From Hoeflea_A sp965216535 (GTDB lineage Bacteria > Pseudomonadota > Alphaproteobacteria > Rhizobiales > Rhizobiaceae), in contig OZ244175.1 of NCBI GenBank assembly GCA_965216535.1, forward strand, positions 2,542,001 to 2,606,000: DNA of 64,000 bases, written 5' to 3'. The notes beneath the pieces were generated by a model. That model did no database searches. It was not told the origin of the DNA and was given only the letters and a program-made list of their open reading frames with translations. The position numbers and the translations under genes were made by a program. Numbering within the stretch: the first letter of the stretch is position 1; each line of letters begins with the position of its first letter. Shown here piece after piece: positions 40,590 to 48,861 of this stretch.

Positions 40590-41563
40590 TTTGTTTCTCC
40601 GGTGTGCATCAATATCTGCTTCCAAACTGCAATTTCGTCGAAAAGGGTGTATTCGCGTTTCAGGCCGAACGGTCCATATTCGGCATGGGTAAATCCCATA
40701 ATGTAGACACGCGCGCCGGTCGGGCGACCATAGGCGCCGAAACCGTCATGCGTGCCGAGAAGAGACCAGCGGACGGCGGCGCGCGGCGGCTGTCCGGCGT
40801 CGTCACGTCCAATGCAGTGATCTATGGAAAACGCAGCAGAGGGAAATGACGAGCGCAGCTGCATCCAGAACTCTTCCGCACTATGCCACGACCAGCCGCC
40901 GCGTCCGCCCGGGTGTTCGATTCGGCAGCAGCGATCGTATTCGGAGCGGATGACGGCAAAATCCTTGTTCATGATCCGGTCGAGAATGTCCGCCGTACGG
41001 GAGCCCCATTCGTTGTCGTTGCCCGTCGATCTGTAGCCTCCATCGACGTCAACTTCAGGACTGAAGGGAGTGGCACAGTTTGCCGGCCCACCTTCTCGGG
41101 CAATCAGCTTGCCGGCGAAGCGTTTCGGTTTGAGGCCCAGCTGCCTGGCGATCGATGATGTGTCGCGCACCAGCCACTCGTCGTAAATGACGCCGTCGCG
41201 CACCGCACAATCGGCGATGGCCCGGGCTTCGAAACATCGCCCGGTGGGCTTGCCGAAGTAGCCATGGCCGGTGTGTCGGCCCGTGGTTACCAGGCGATGC
41301 GACGACAGGTAACCGTTTGCTTCATCGCCCGACCAGATCACGTCTTCCGCCAGAAGTTGACGGTCGGGAAATTCCGCAAGGGTCGCGAGAGTCGCGTCGA
41401 TGACCGCCCGGTTGCCACGCAGCATGCCCGAGGCAAAGCGCATTGGCAGGTCATCGGCATAATAGTGGTTGAGCGTTGCGAGCCCACGGTCCTCCCAGAT
41501 CTCTCTGGTGATGCCGATAATGTAGTCTGGAAGATCCTTCCATTGACGCTCACCGGCTTTCAT
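40586..41563 (-). CDS. SnoaL-like (NTF2-fold) protein, tandem domains
   Basis: 325 residues from ATG 41563. Two SnoaL/NTF2-like units: about 10-140 (IITREIWEDRGLATLNHYYADDLPMRFASGMLRGNRAVIDA, with ADCAVRDGVIYDEWLVRDTSSIARQLG) and about 175-320 (RIMNKDFAVIRSEYDRCCRIEHPGGRGGW ... VRWSLLGTHDGFGAYGRPTGARVYIMGFTHAEY). The family includes polyketide cyclases, ester cyclases and dehydratase-like catalysts that use Asp/His pairs; here Asp and His are kept in the pocket-like segments. Its start overlaps the end of the LacI gene by 14 bp, so it is translated with the regulator. The reaction is unknown. Confidence 0.72.
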   Translation of the reverse strand: MKAGERQWKDLPDYIIGITREIWEDRGLATLNHYYADDLPMRFASGMLRGNRAVIDATLATLAEFPDRQLLAEDVIWSGDEANGYLSSHRLVTTGRHTGHGYFGKPTGRCFEARAIADCAVRDGVIYDEWLVRDTSSIARQLGLKPKRFAGKLIAREGGPANCATPFSPEVDVDGGYRSTGNDNEWGSRTADILDRIMNKDFAVIRSEYDRCCRIEHPGGRGGWSWHSAEEFWMQLRSSFPSAAFSIDHCIGRDDAGQPPRAAVRWSLLGTHDGFGAYGRPTGARVYIMGFTHAEYGPFGLKREYTLFDEIAVWKQILMHTGETK

Positions 41564-42581
41564 GCGTCCAACCTTCCGGAATGCGGGCGCTGCCGCGAAT
41601 GATGAGCGGGCTGTCGATTTCGATCTTGCGCGGTCCGGTGTCCTCACCGTCGATCATGCCGAGCAAAAGCGTGACCGTAGCCTCCACCATGCGATTGGCC
41701 GGCTGGCGCAGGGTGGTGAGGTCGTAGACCTTCCAGGCGGCCATCTGCACGTCGTCATAGCCGACGACGGACACGTCTTCGGGAACGCGCAGTCCGAGAT
41801 CACAGCGCAGCGTTTCAATGACGGCAAAGGCCATATGATCGTTACCGACGAATATGGCGTCGGGTTTGACAGACGCGGTCATTAGTTCATTGGTCGCGTC
41901 GATGGCCATGCCGCGGCGATAGTGGCTGTCGATGCAGCGAAACGGCTCCAGTCCGGCATCCGCGAGCCCGGCGATGAATCCGGCTTGCCGGTCTTTACCG
42001 TTGAGAGATTTCTGCCAGCCCGAGATGTGGGCAATGCGCCGATGGCCGCCGGCGGCCAGAAAACGCCCGGCTTTGCGTCCGCCGTCGAAATTGGCGGCGG
42101 TGACCTGCGCCATGTCCGGATTTTCCTGGCCGCGGTTGAACAGAACGAACGGTATGCCTTCCTGCGACAGCCGCTCGGTCAGTTGGTTGGACATGCTGAC
42201 GGAAGCCAGAATAATGCCGTCGACCTGATGATCGAGCAGATCCTCGACCACCGTATCGATCTCTTCGGCCAGGTTGGCGGCGAAGAAGACGAGGATGTGA
42301 TAACCCTCGCGGTTGAGCGCTTCGGAGAGTTTCTCGATAGCTTCCGGATAAAAGGGATTCTTCAGATACGCGACGATAAGGCCGATAGTTTTGGAGCGCC
42401 CGGTAATGAGAGAGCGAGCAAGCGTGTTGGGACGGTAGCCGAGCTCGTGTGCAGCCGTGCGCACCCGGTCGATCAGGTCCTTCGACACTTTGGCACCGGG
42501 TGTGAAGACGCGGCTGACGGTCGGCTGGCTGACACCGGCGCGTCGGGCAACGTCGAGTGCTGTCGCCTTCGCCGCCTTCAT
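41550..42581 (-). CDS. LacI-family transcriptional regulator
   Basis: 343 residues from ATG 42581 (GGAGG 10 nt upstream). HTH and hinge: ATALDVARRAGVSQPTVSRVF (about 6-26) and RPNTLARSLITGRSKTIGLIV. A sugar-binding domain of the type-1 PBP fold follows. It lies inside the ABC operon between the ATPase and the SnoaL-like gene. The operon promoter at 46791-46819 carries two perfect palindromes TGAATACGTATTCA, the kind of operator expected for LacI proteins, so autoregulated repression of the whole unit is likely. Confidence 0.87.
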   Translation of the reverse strand: MKAAKATALDVARRAGVSQPTVSRVFTPGAKVSKDLIDRVRTAAHELGYRPNTLARSLITGRSKTIGLIVAYLKNPFYPEAIEKLSEALNREGYHILVFFAANLAEEIDTVVEDLLDHQVDGIILASVSMSNQLTERLSQEGIPFVLFNRGQENPDMAQVTAANFDGGRKAGRFLAAGGHRRIAHISGWQKSLNGKDRQAGFIAGLADAGLEPFRCIDSHYRRGMAIDATNELMTASVKPDAIFVGNDHMAFAVIETLRCDLGLRVPEDVSVVGYDDVQMAAWKVYDLTTLRQPANRMVEATVTLLLGMIDGEDTGPRKIEIDSPLIIRGSARIPEGWTHESR

Positions 42582-42609
42582 CTTCCGATTTCCTCCGTCC
42601 AGATTTCCA

Positions 42610-43668
42610 TCAGTCGCGAATGCGCTCCTCGGTTGTCGGATCGAACAGGTAGAGATGGTCGGGGTGTAGTCGCAGTCCGACCGTGTCGTCCATATCCACA
42701 CGCAGATGGCGATCGCCACGGGCGATGACCCGTTGCTTGCCGAACTGCAACGTCAGCAGCACGCTCTCGCCGGTGTTTTCATAGGCGTAGACCGGAACAT
42801 CGATATCGCCTTTGCCCGGTTCCAGGATCTCTACATCCTCCGCGCGCACCCCAAGCACAACATCGGCCCGGTTCGGGGCGTCGACCGCGACCAGCCGTGT
42901 GCCACCCGAGGTTACGAACATGCCGTCATTGACCGAGCCGTTGATCAGGTTCATCGCCGGAGAACCGATGAAACCGGCGACGAACAGATTGGCGGGATCG
43001 TTGTAGATTTCGTCGGGCGTACCAAGCTGCTGGATGACACCGTGTTTCATGACGGCGACCCGGTCGGCCAGGGTCATCGCCTCGATCTGGTCGTGTGTGA
43101 CGTAGACAGTGGTGATCTGCAGTTGGCGTGACAGGTGCTTGAGTTCTGCCCGCATCGTGACCCGAAGTTTGGCATCGAGGTTGGACAGCGGCTCGTCCAT
43201 GAGGAACACTTTTGGCGTTCGCACGATGGCTCGGGCCAGTGCCACGCGTTGACGTTGGCCGCCGGAAAGAGCCTTGGGTTTGCGGTCGAGGAACTGCGTT
43301 AGTTCGACCTGGGCGGCTGCCTTTTCAACCCGGGGTGCAATGTCCGATTTCGGCGTCCCGCGAACCTTCAAAGGGTAGGCGATATTGTCGAATATCGTCA
43401 TGTGCGGGTAGAGGCCGTAATTCTGGAATACCATGGCGACATCGCGGTCCTTCGGAAGGTCGTCATTGACCAGCCGGTCGCCGATGCGGATCTCGCCCGA
43501 AGTCGGTTCCTCGAGACCGGCGATCATGCGCATGGTGGTGGTCTTGCCGCAGCCCGAAGGGCCAAGCAGGACCAGGAATTCCTTGTCCGCGATTTCAAGG
43601 CTTTGGTCGTCGACCCCGACGAAGTCGCCCCAGCGTTTGGTGATGTTCTTCAGGCTGACTTGCGCCAT
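42610..43668 (-). CDS. Sugar ABC transporter ATPase (MalK/UgpC-like)
   Basis: 352 residues from ATG 43668; longer frames upstream overlap the permease gene and are rejected. Walker A GPSGCGKTT (about residue 37), Q-loop FQNYGLYPHM, signature LSGGQRQRVALARAI, Walker B VFLMDEPLSNLD, switch THDQIEAMTL, and a C-terminal MalK-type domain (GFIGSPAMNLINGSV, LGVRAEDVEIL, LFDPTTEERI). It powers the second CUT1 importer. It begins 2 bp after the permease stop. Confidence 0.9.
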   Translation of the reverse strand: MAQVSLKNITKRWGDFVGVDDQSLEIADKEFLVLLGPSGCGKTTTMRMIAGLEEPTSGEIRIGDRLVNDDLPKDRDVAMVFQNYGLYPHMTIFDNIAYPLKVRGTPKSDIAPRVEKAAAQVELTQFLDRKPKALSGGQRQRVALARAIVRTPKVFLMDEPLSNLDAKLRVTMRAELKHLSRQLQITTVYVTHDQIEAMTLADRVAVMKHGVIQQLGTPDEIYNDPANLFVAGFIGSPAMNLINGSVNDGMFVTSGGTRLVAVDAPNRADVVLGVRAEDVEILEPGKGDIDVPVYAYENTGESVLLTLQFGKQRVIARGDRHLRVDMDDTVGLRLHPDHLYLFDPTTEERIRD

Positions 43669-43670
43669 GG

Positions 43671-44498
43671 CTAACGGACCGCCCCCATTGTCATTCCCTG
43701 CACGAAATAGCGCCGGATCATCAAAGCCAGCACGAACATCGGCAGCATGATGATGATGCCGGCAGCTGACAGCAGGTTCCAAAGATCGCCTTCTTCTGCC
43801 TTGAACAGCGCCAGCCCGATGGGCAGCGTCACTGCGTTCTTGTTGGTGAGGATCAGGGCGAAAAGGAACTCGTTCCAGGCGATGATGAAGCAGAAGATGC
43901 CGGCGGTGAAAAGGCCGGGTGCCGCCATCGGCAGGACGATGTTGCGGATAACCTGCAGGCGAGTCGATCCGTCGACCATCGCGGCTTCTTCGGTATCGAT
44001 AGGGATGCCGTCGATGAAACCCTTGATCATCCATATGGCGAACGGCATGACGATCGCCAGGTTGACGAGGATCAGACCGACCCGCGTGTCGAGCAAGCCG
44101 ATGTCTCGAAACATCACGAAGAAGGGCAGGATGATAACGACGGCCGGCACGAACTGTGTTGCCAGGATCATCACCAGCATAGTCGTCTCGCCCCGAAGCC
44201 GGAAGCGCGAGAAGGAATAGGCCGCCAGCGTGGCGATCGGAATGGCAAAGATCACCGTCACCGCAGCGACGATCGTCGAGTTGAAAAGCTTGTGGCCGAG
44301 GTTGTAGGGCGACTGGAAGACAATGGCGAAATTCTCCAGCGTCGGCTGAAAGAACAGCTTCAACTGGTAGACGTCGACATGGGATTTAAAAGCCGCCAGA
44401 AAGATCCAGATGATCGGTATGATCATCACGCCTGCGGCGATCAGGATCAGGACAATCTGAACAGCATTCCAGAACTGTTTTCTCTGTCTTCCTGTCAT
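43671..44498 (-). CDS. Sugar ABC transporter permease 2 (MalG-like)
   Basis: 275 residues from ATG 44498. Six membrane segments, first at about 10-32 (AVQIVLILIAAGVMIIPIIWIFLAAF). The coupling helix is IDTEEAAMVDGSTRLQVIRNIVLPMAAPGL (about 165-195), and the IIAWNEFLFALILTNK segment near 210 is characteristic of MalG-type permeases. It is separated from permease 1 by a single base, so translation is coupled. Substrate specificity lies with the receptor. Confidence 0.88.
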   Translation of the reverse strand: MTGRQRKQFWNAVQIVLILIAAGVMIIPIIWIFLAAFKSHVDVYQLKLFFQPTLENFAIVFQSPYNLGHKLFNSTIVAAVTVIFAIPIATLAAYSFSRFRLRGETTMLVMILATQFVPAVVIILPFFVMFRDIGLLDTRVGLILVNLAIVMPFAIWMIKGFIDGIPIDTEEAAMVDGSTRLQVIRNIVLPMAAPGLFTAGIFCFIIAWNEFLFALILTNKNAVTLPIGLALFKAEEGDLWNLLSAAGIIIMLPMFVLALMIRRYFVQGMTMGAVR

Positions 44499-44499
44499 C

Positions 44500-45372
44500 T
44501 CAATTCTTCCGGAACACGAATTTGGCATAGAAATAGGTGAGCACCAGCATGGGGATCACCATCAACCAGGCAACCGAGGCCGAGTAGCCGATCTGGCCGT
44601 ACTTGAAGCCGTTGAAATAGATGTAGTGACTGAGCGTCTGGGTGGCGGTGCCCGGGCCGCCGTTGGTGAGCATGAAAATCTGATCGAAGGTTTTCAGCGA
44701 GAAGATCGATTTCAGGATGATCACCACCGCCAGCACCGGCATCAGTTGCGGTAACGTGACGTCGCGGAAGACCCGCCAACCGGAGGCGCCGTCCACTTGG
44801 GCCGCTTCGAGCGTATCCTGCGGTATGGAGGCAAGACCGCCGATCAGCACAAGCGTCAGAAACGGAATCCATCCCCAAACATCGGCGAGAATACAGACGA
44901 CGAAGGCAAGGAACGGGTCGGACAGCCAACTGATGTCGGCAAGCGGCGGGAAGATGAAGCCGAAGAAAGCATCGAACAGGCCAAATTCCGGATTGAACAT
45001 GAAGCGGAACGACACGCCGATCAGGGCAGGGGACATGGCAAAGGGCAGGATCAGCAGGGTCTGCACGCCGGAGCGCAACCGCCCGCCCGGCGCCAGCAGC
45101 ATTGCCAGTCCGAGCGCGATCAGCGTTGTCAGCGCCACCGTTGCGATGGTGTAAATGGCCGTGACCTGTACCGAGTTCCAGAAAGCCGGTTCCTCGAGAA
45201 AGGCCCAGGTGTAGTTCTCGAAGCCGATATAGCCCTGCGGAAAATTCGGCCGGTTGATTCTGCCGAGTGTGAATGACAGCCGGGCCGAATCGATCAAAGG
45301 CCAGATCGCCGTGGCAAAGACCACCAGCACTGCCGGCAGGACCAGCAGATATTTCAACGTGTTGTCGCGCAT
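44500..45372 (-). CDS. Sugar ABC transporter permease 1 (MalF-like)
   Basis: 290 residues. Six membrane segments, first at about 8-28 (YLLVLPAVLVVFATAIWPLIDS). The coupling helix is IPQDTLEAAQVDGASGWRVFRDVTLPQLMPVLAVVI (about 185-220), and FKYGQIGYSASVAW near 255, with the preceding TNGGPGTATQTLSHYIYFNGF, is the CUT1 signature. It forms a heterodimer with the MalG-like product. The gene lies 44 bp after the receptor gene, with a strong stem-loop in between. Confidence 0.88.
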   Translation of the reverse strand: MRDNTLKYLLVLPAVLVVFATAIWPLIDSARLSFTLGRINRPNFPQGYIGFENYTWAFLEEPAFWNSVQVTAIYTIATVALTTLIALGLAMLLAPGGRLRSGVQTLLILPFAMSPALIGVSFRFMFNPEFGLFDAFFGFIFPPLADISWLSDPFLAFVVCILADVWGWIPFLTLVLIGGLASIPQDTLEAAQVDGASGWRVFRDVTLPQLMPVLAVVIILKSIFSLKTFDQIFMLTNGGPGTATQTLSHYIYFNGFKYGQIGYSASVAWLMVIPMLVLTYFYAKFVFRKN

Positions 45373-45380
45373 GAAAAACT

Positions 45381-45409
45381 CCGGGGCGGCTTGCGTTCAG
45401 CCGCCCCGG
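45381..45409 (-). terminator. Terminator-like hairpin between receptor and permease genes (attenuator candidate)
   Basis: A perfect 11-bp GC-rich stem (CCGGGGCGGCT / AGCCGCCCCGG, + strand order) with 7-nt loop. In the direction of transcription (minus) it is followed by AGTTTTT just before the permease ATG. It resembles an intrinsic terminator, so it could reduce read-through into the permease genes or stabilise the receptor mRNA. Confidence 0.7.
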
Positions 45410-45416
45410 CCCGTGG

Positions 45417-46745
45417 TTACTGAATGCGTCCGGAACGCTTCAGGACTCGGTTTGACTGTTCAGCGGCCTCGGTCATCAGTTGGCGAACATCGCCGCCCGC
45501 CGCCGCCTTTGCGATCGCTGCCGACAGGATGTCCCCGACCTCGGGCCATTCCGGGATCTGCGGCATGATGTCGGATTCCTTCAACGATTCCCAAGCTGCG
45601 GCCTGAATGTTGTCATTGGCCGCATTGACGTCCGCGTCCGTCAGCGACGAGATGTGGGTGACCACGTTGTTGACGATCTTCTTGCCGCCGACCTCACGCT
45701 CAATGGCGTTGGCCTTGTCCATTTCCGGGTTGGAGAGCCATTTCAGAAATTCCCAGGAGGCTTCCGGGTTCTTGGAATACTGGGAGATGGAGAACGGCAT
45801 GGAGATGGCGTAGGTCTTGGTGTTGCCCTGGTAGGAGGGCATGCCGGTGAAGGCGACCTGATCCTTGGTCAGCGTCGAGGCGTCGGGATTGTAGAAGCCC
45901 GAATAGGCCCACCACCAGACCGGGATCATCGCCGACTTGCCCTGCATAAAGGACTGACGGGCGTCCTGTTCGACGAAAGCGACCGAGTTGGGATTGGTGA
46001 CACCGTGCTGCGTGTGCAGCGCGATATAGTCCTCGGTCGCCTTCAGGGCCTCCTCGCTTGTCCAGGCAGCCGTCCAGTCGTCGTTGAATACGTCAGCCCC
46101 GGCAGCCCACAGGAAGTTGATCCAGATGAACAGGTTCTGCCGGTTCCCGTCATTGTTGTAGTACATCGCGAGCGGCGCAATGTCGGGATGCTCTTCCTTC
46201 AGCTTCTTGCCGACCTCGATGATCTCTTCCCAACTCGTCGGTGGGGAATCGATCAGATCGGCGCGATAGAACAGCAACTGCGGATGGGCGCGCAGTGGGA
46301 AGCCCAGTGTCTTACCCTCGAACTGCGCCGAACGGGCAAAGGCGGCCGGATAGCGGTCCATGGAGATGCCGTCGCGTTCCATCAGGTCGTCGATCGGTTG
46401 AAGCCAATGGGCGTTCGGTGGACCCCAACTGTCGAGAAAGTTCACCACGTCATAGGCACCGTTGGCGGCGATGCCCTCGGCGACCATCTTTTCCTGCAGG
46501 TTGGTGAACGGAATGAAGGTCCATTCCGTTTCGATCCCGGTCAGGTCGGTGAATTCCTTGTCGCGCAGCATGAGGCCGTCGAATTGCGGTGTGACGACCG
46601 ACAGGATGTTGAGCTTGGTGCCTTCATAAGGCTTGCCGGCGAGCAGTCCGTACTTGGTCTGATCGGCGGCGAATCCGGTTGCGGTCATGGCGGCGAAGGC
46701 CGCGCCTGCGGTTGCTGCCATGAAATGGCGACGGCTAAAAGTCAT
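45417..46745 (-). CDS. Sugar ABC transporter substrate-binding protein, CUT1 family, Tat-like signal
   Basis: 442 residues. The N-terminus SRRHFMAATAGAAFAAMTATGFA contains a twin-arginine consensus (S-R-R-x-F-M), so export may use Tat. The SBP_bac_1 fold follows: LNILSVVTPQFDGLMLRDKEFTDLTGIETEW, YDVVNFLDSWGPPNAHWLQPIDDL, GKTLGFPLRAHPQLLFYRADLI, SFMQGKSAMIPVWWWAYSGF. Receptors of this type bind di- or oligosaccharides, polyols or glycosides. It is the first gene of the LacI-controlled operon. A GGAGG-like site lies before the ATG at 46745. Confidence 0.86.
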   Translation of the reverse strand: MTFSRRHFMAATAGAAFAAMTATGFAADQTKYGLLAGKPYEGTKLNILSVVTPQFDGLMLRDKEFTDLTGIETEWTFIPFTNLQEKMVAEGIAANGAYDVVNFLDSWGPPNAHWLQPIDDLMERDGISMDRYPAAFARSAQFEGKTLGFPLRAHPQLLFYRADLIDSPPTSWEEIIEVGKKLKEEHPDIAPLAMYYNNDGNRQNLFIWINFLWAAGADVFNDDWTAAWTSEEALKATEDYIALHTQHGVTNPNSVAFVEQDARQSFMQGKSAMIPVWWWAYSGFYNPDASTLTKDQVAFTGMPSYQGNTKTYAISMPFSISQYSKNPEASWEFLKWLSNPEMDKANAIEREVGGKKIVNNVVTHISSLTDADVNAANDNIQAAAWESLKESDIMPQIPEWPEVGDILSAAIAKAAAGGDVRQLMTEAAEQSNRVLKRSGRIQ

Positions 46746-46790
46746 GAGTATCCTCCCTCACAAAGCCTGATGTTTGGTTCTGGCGGCGCC

Positions 46791-46819
46791 ATGATAGTGA
46801 CCTGTGAATACGTATTCAA
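46791..46819 (-). promoter_or_regulatory. Promoter of the second CUT1 operon
   Basis: On the minus strand TTGAAT (46819-46814) and TATCAT (46796-46791, five of six matches) are separated by exactly 17 nt. The -35 overlaps the first operator palindrome. It lies 45-75 bp upstream of the receptor gene start. Confidence 0.65.
46805..46818. promoter_or_regulatory. LacI-type operator 1 (TGAATACGTATTCA)
   Basis: A perfect 14-bp palindrome covering the -35 and spacer of the operon promoter. The identical second copy is 23 bp away centre to centre. Confidence 0.7.
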
Positions 46820-46827
46820 GAAAATTC

Positions 46828-46841
46828 TGAATACGTATTCA
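46828..46841. promoter_or_regulatory. LacI-type operator 2 (TGAATACGTATTCA)
   Basis: The second perfect copy, just upstream of the -35 as read on the minus strand. A 9-bp AT-rich linker separates the two sites. Confidence 0.7.
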
Positions 46842-46887
46842 TAGAATTAACCGCGATGCAGACAAAGGGAAGGCCGAAACAGTCGGC

Positions 46888-47283
46888 TCAGGCAGGCTCG
46901 TCGGGGTAGCTGACCACTTCGAACTCGATACCGTCATTGTCGTGGAAATAGAACCGTCGCCCAGGTTCGTAGTCGGCGTGGGAATGGGTCTTGAAACCCG
47001 CCTTGTTGACCTTCTCTTCCACCGCATCCAGATCGTCAACTACGACGCCGACATGGTTTAGGCCCCCGCGGGTTGTGTAGGTATCATCGCTGCGCTCGTT
47101 GAGTTTTCCCTGGGAATAAACAGCCAGATATTCGTCGTGAGTTCCAACGTGGATGGTGTGGCCGCCGTGAATGGCGGTGCCCTGCCAGCGAATGTGCCAG
47201 CCGAACAGGTCGCACAGCCAATCTGCCGTCCGTTGTGGATCGCTGACGGTGATATTCACATGTTCCAATCTGCCCTTGCTCAT
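46888..47283 (-). CDS. VOC-family (glyoxalase/dioxygenase fold) protein
   Basis: 131 residues from ATG 47283; an in-frame ATG 12 nt upstream is possible. Two beta-alpha-beta-beta-beta modules: LEHVNITVSDPQRTADWLCDLFGW and LNHVGVVVDDLDAVEEKVNKAGF. Probable metal ligands are His in EHVNI, His in LNHVG and Glu in GIEFEVV, so a glyoxalase-I-like or extradiol-like site may be present. The closing RFYFHDNDGIEFEVV is typical of lactoylglutathione-lyase-like small VOC proteins. The gene has its own MerR-type promoter and lies upstream of the LacI operators, so it is probably a separate unit, perhaps for detoxification. Confidence 0.8.
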   Translation of the reverse strand: MSKGRLEHVNITVSDPQRTADWLCDLFGWHIRWQGTAIHGGHTIHVGTHDEYLAVYSQGKLNERSDDTYTTRGGLNHVGVVVDDLDAVEEKVNKAGFKTHSHADYEPGRRFYFHDNDGIEFEVVSYPDEPA

Positions 47284-47323
47284 GACTTGCTCCATTCGGT
47301 GTCTAGAAATCTATTGTGAGACA

Positions 47324-47354
47324 AGCGTAGTTCTTCAACCTTGGTTGAGGTCAA
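47324..47354 (-). promoter_or_regulatory. MerR-type promoter (19-bp spacer with dyad) for the VOC gene
   Basis: On the minus strand TTGACC (47354-47349) and TACGCT (47329-47324) are 19 nt apart, longer than the usual 17. The spacer contains the dyad TCAACC-TT-GGTTGA (47335-47348). A dyad in a 19-bp spacer is the hallmark of MerR/SoxR-type control. No MerR gene is in the window. Confidence 0.55.
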
Positions 47355-47457
47355 GAGCCACTTTTTGCGGGTTTCCGGGCCGTTTCCGGATAACGCGTTC
47401 TGGCGGTACACTCGTTCCGTACCTACATCACCGCAAGCGGTCCGGGGGCGCGATGCG

Positions 47458-48783
47458 ATGAACAACGAAAACAGCGACGCAGCGGTCCCTTCAGACCTAT
47501 CCTTCGAGTCGGAGGAACTGGCGGCCCAAAAGACGGCATTGGTCGGACGCTGCATTGCACTTGTTCTCATTGCCGGGCTGACGACTTTTCTGACACCTTG
47601 GCCTGGTCCGATCTATCTCTACTTCCTGCTTTCGCTGTTTATGCTGCTCGGGATTGCGGCCTATGGCGTGGCGATTTCTCCATGGCGTCGACCCTGGCAT
47701 CGCTATGCCTTCGTGACGGCAGATTTCGCCTTGCTTTCCTTCACCCTGATCTATCCCAACCCGTTGGTGCTCAACGAGTTTCCGCCGCAGGTTAATCTGC
47801 GTTTCGGCAACTTCGTCTACGCCTTCGTACTGCTCGCCGGCCTTGCTTATCTGTACAGACCGGCGCTGGTACTGTGGGGTGGGGTTTCGGCTGCCGTCAG
47901 CTGGTTTGTCGGCGTGTACTGGCTGACCAGTCTGCCTGGTGCAGTCTGGCGCGATCCGAACGACGGCGATCCCTCCCAGTTTTCCGATCTGCTCGGCAAT
48001 CCGCATTTCGTCGATTTGGGTGTCCGGGTGCAGGAGGTTGCGGTGCTGCTGATAACAGCCGGTTTGCTTGCTCTGGCGGTTCGGCGAGCCCGGGCAATTG
48101 CCATCAGGCAGGCCAATCTCTCCAGTGAGCGCACGAATCTTGCCCGTTATTTTCCGCGCAAGACGGTAGACATTCTGGCTCGCAAGACCAGTCCGCTTTC
48201 CGAGCCGCGTGAGCATCGTGCGGCGGTCCTGTTTGCCGACATCGTCGCCTTTACAGGCTGGGCCGAACGCCATTCGCCTCAGGCAACCATCTCGCTTCTA
48301 CGCGAGGTGCACGGAATGATGGCAGAAGTCGTATTCCGGCATGACGGGACCCTCGACAAGTTTATCGGTGACGGCCTGATGGCCACCTTTGGAACACCGG
48401 AGCCTGGCGATCGAGATGCCGTCAGCGCTCTCGCTGCGGCTGTCGATATGGTTGAAGCTTTCGATCATTGGCGGCAGGATCGAACCGAGATGCGCGACCT
48501 GCGGCTGGCGGTCGGCGTGCACTATGGGCCGATCGTTCTTGGAGATATTGGCAGCAACCGGCGCATGGAATTCGCCGTATTGGGCGATACCGTCAATGTT
48601 GCCAGCCGGCTGGAGCATGCCAATCGCGAATTGGGCAGTCGCTGCATCGTCAGTTCCGAACTCATCGAAGCGGCGCGGCTTGAGAGCCCGGATCACGCCG
48701 ATCGCCTTATCGGAAATCTGCAGGACCATGGCCCGCTTGCCTTGCGCGGCCACAGCGACACACCGGTGATGGTTTTGCGCTGA
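47458..48783 (+). CDS. Class III adenylate/guanylate cyclase with six-helix membrane domain
   Basis: 441 residues from ATG 47458; upstream in-frame codons fall in the divergent control region. Residues 28-210 contain six hydrophobic segments (ALVGRCIALVLIAGLTTFL, IYLYFLLSLFMLLGIAAYGV, and so on), and 215-245 a linker with FPRKTVDILARK. The catalytic domain (about 255-430) has the metal motif VLFADIVAFTGWAE, DKFIGDGLMATFG, and the purine-binding/transition-state part AVLGDTVNVASRLE. This membrane-bound type is common in rhizobia, which carry many cyclases, and makes cAMP (or cGMP) at the inner membrane face. The stimulus is unknown. It converges with the chemoreceptor gene, with a terminator between them. 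Confidence 0.87.
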   Translation: MNNENSDAAVPSDLSFESEELAAQKTALVGRCIALVLIAGLTTFLTPWPGPIYLYFLLSLFMLLGIAAYGVAISPWRRPWHRYAFVTADFALLSFTLIYPNPLVLNEFPPQVNLRFGNFVYAFVLLAGLAYLYRPALVLWGGVSAAVSWFVGVYWLTSLPGAVWRDPNDGDPSQFSDLLGNPHFVDLGVRVQEVAVLLITAGLLALAVRRARAIAIRQANLSSERTNLARYFPRKTVDILARKTSPLSEPREHRAAVLFADIVAFTGWAERHSPQATISLLREVHGMMAEVVFRHDGTLDKFIGDGLMATFGTPEPGDRDAVSALAAAVDMVEAFDHWRQDRTEMRDLRLAVGVHYGPIVLGDIGSNRRMEFAVLGDTVNVASRLEHANRELGSRCIVSSELIEAARLESPDHADRLIGNLQDHGPLALRGHSDTPVMVLR

Positions 48784-48784
48784 G

Positions 48785-48821
48785 CAAAAAAGAAAACCGG
48801 CGGCGCCCTCGACGCCACCGG
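48785..48821 (-). terminator. Rho-independent terminator of the chemoreceptor gene
   Basis: On the minus strand a hairpin (CCGGtGGCG / CGCCgCCGG, one mismatch, 7-nt loop, 48797-48821) is followed by a T-rich run (complement of the A-run at 48785-48796). It lies just after the chemoreceptor stop at 48862. It may also serve the cyclase in the other direction, but less well. Confidence 0.75.
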
Positions 48822-48861
48822 CCTGTTCAGGTGGATTTGATCCGTGGACCCGGGACGGTTT

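Noticed and set aside
42610..44034. Long form of the MalK-like gene (474 codons)
   Set aside because: The upstream 122 codons overlap the MalG-like permease in another frame; the ATPase family begins at ATG 43668, which follows the permease stop directly.
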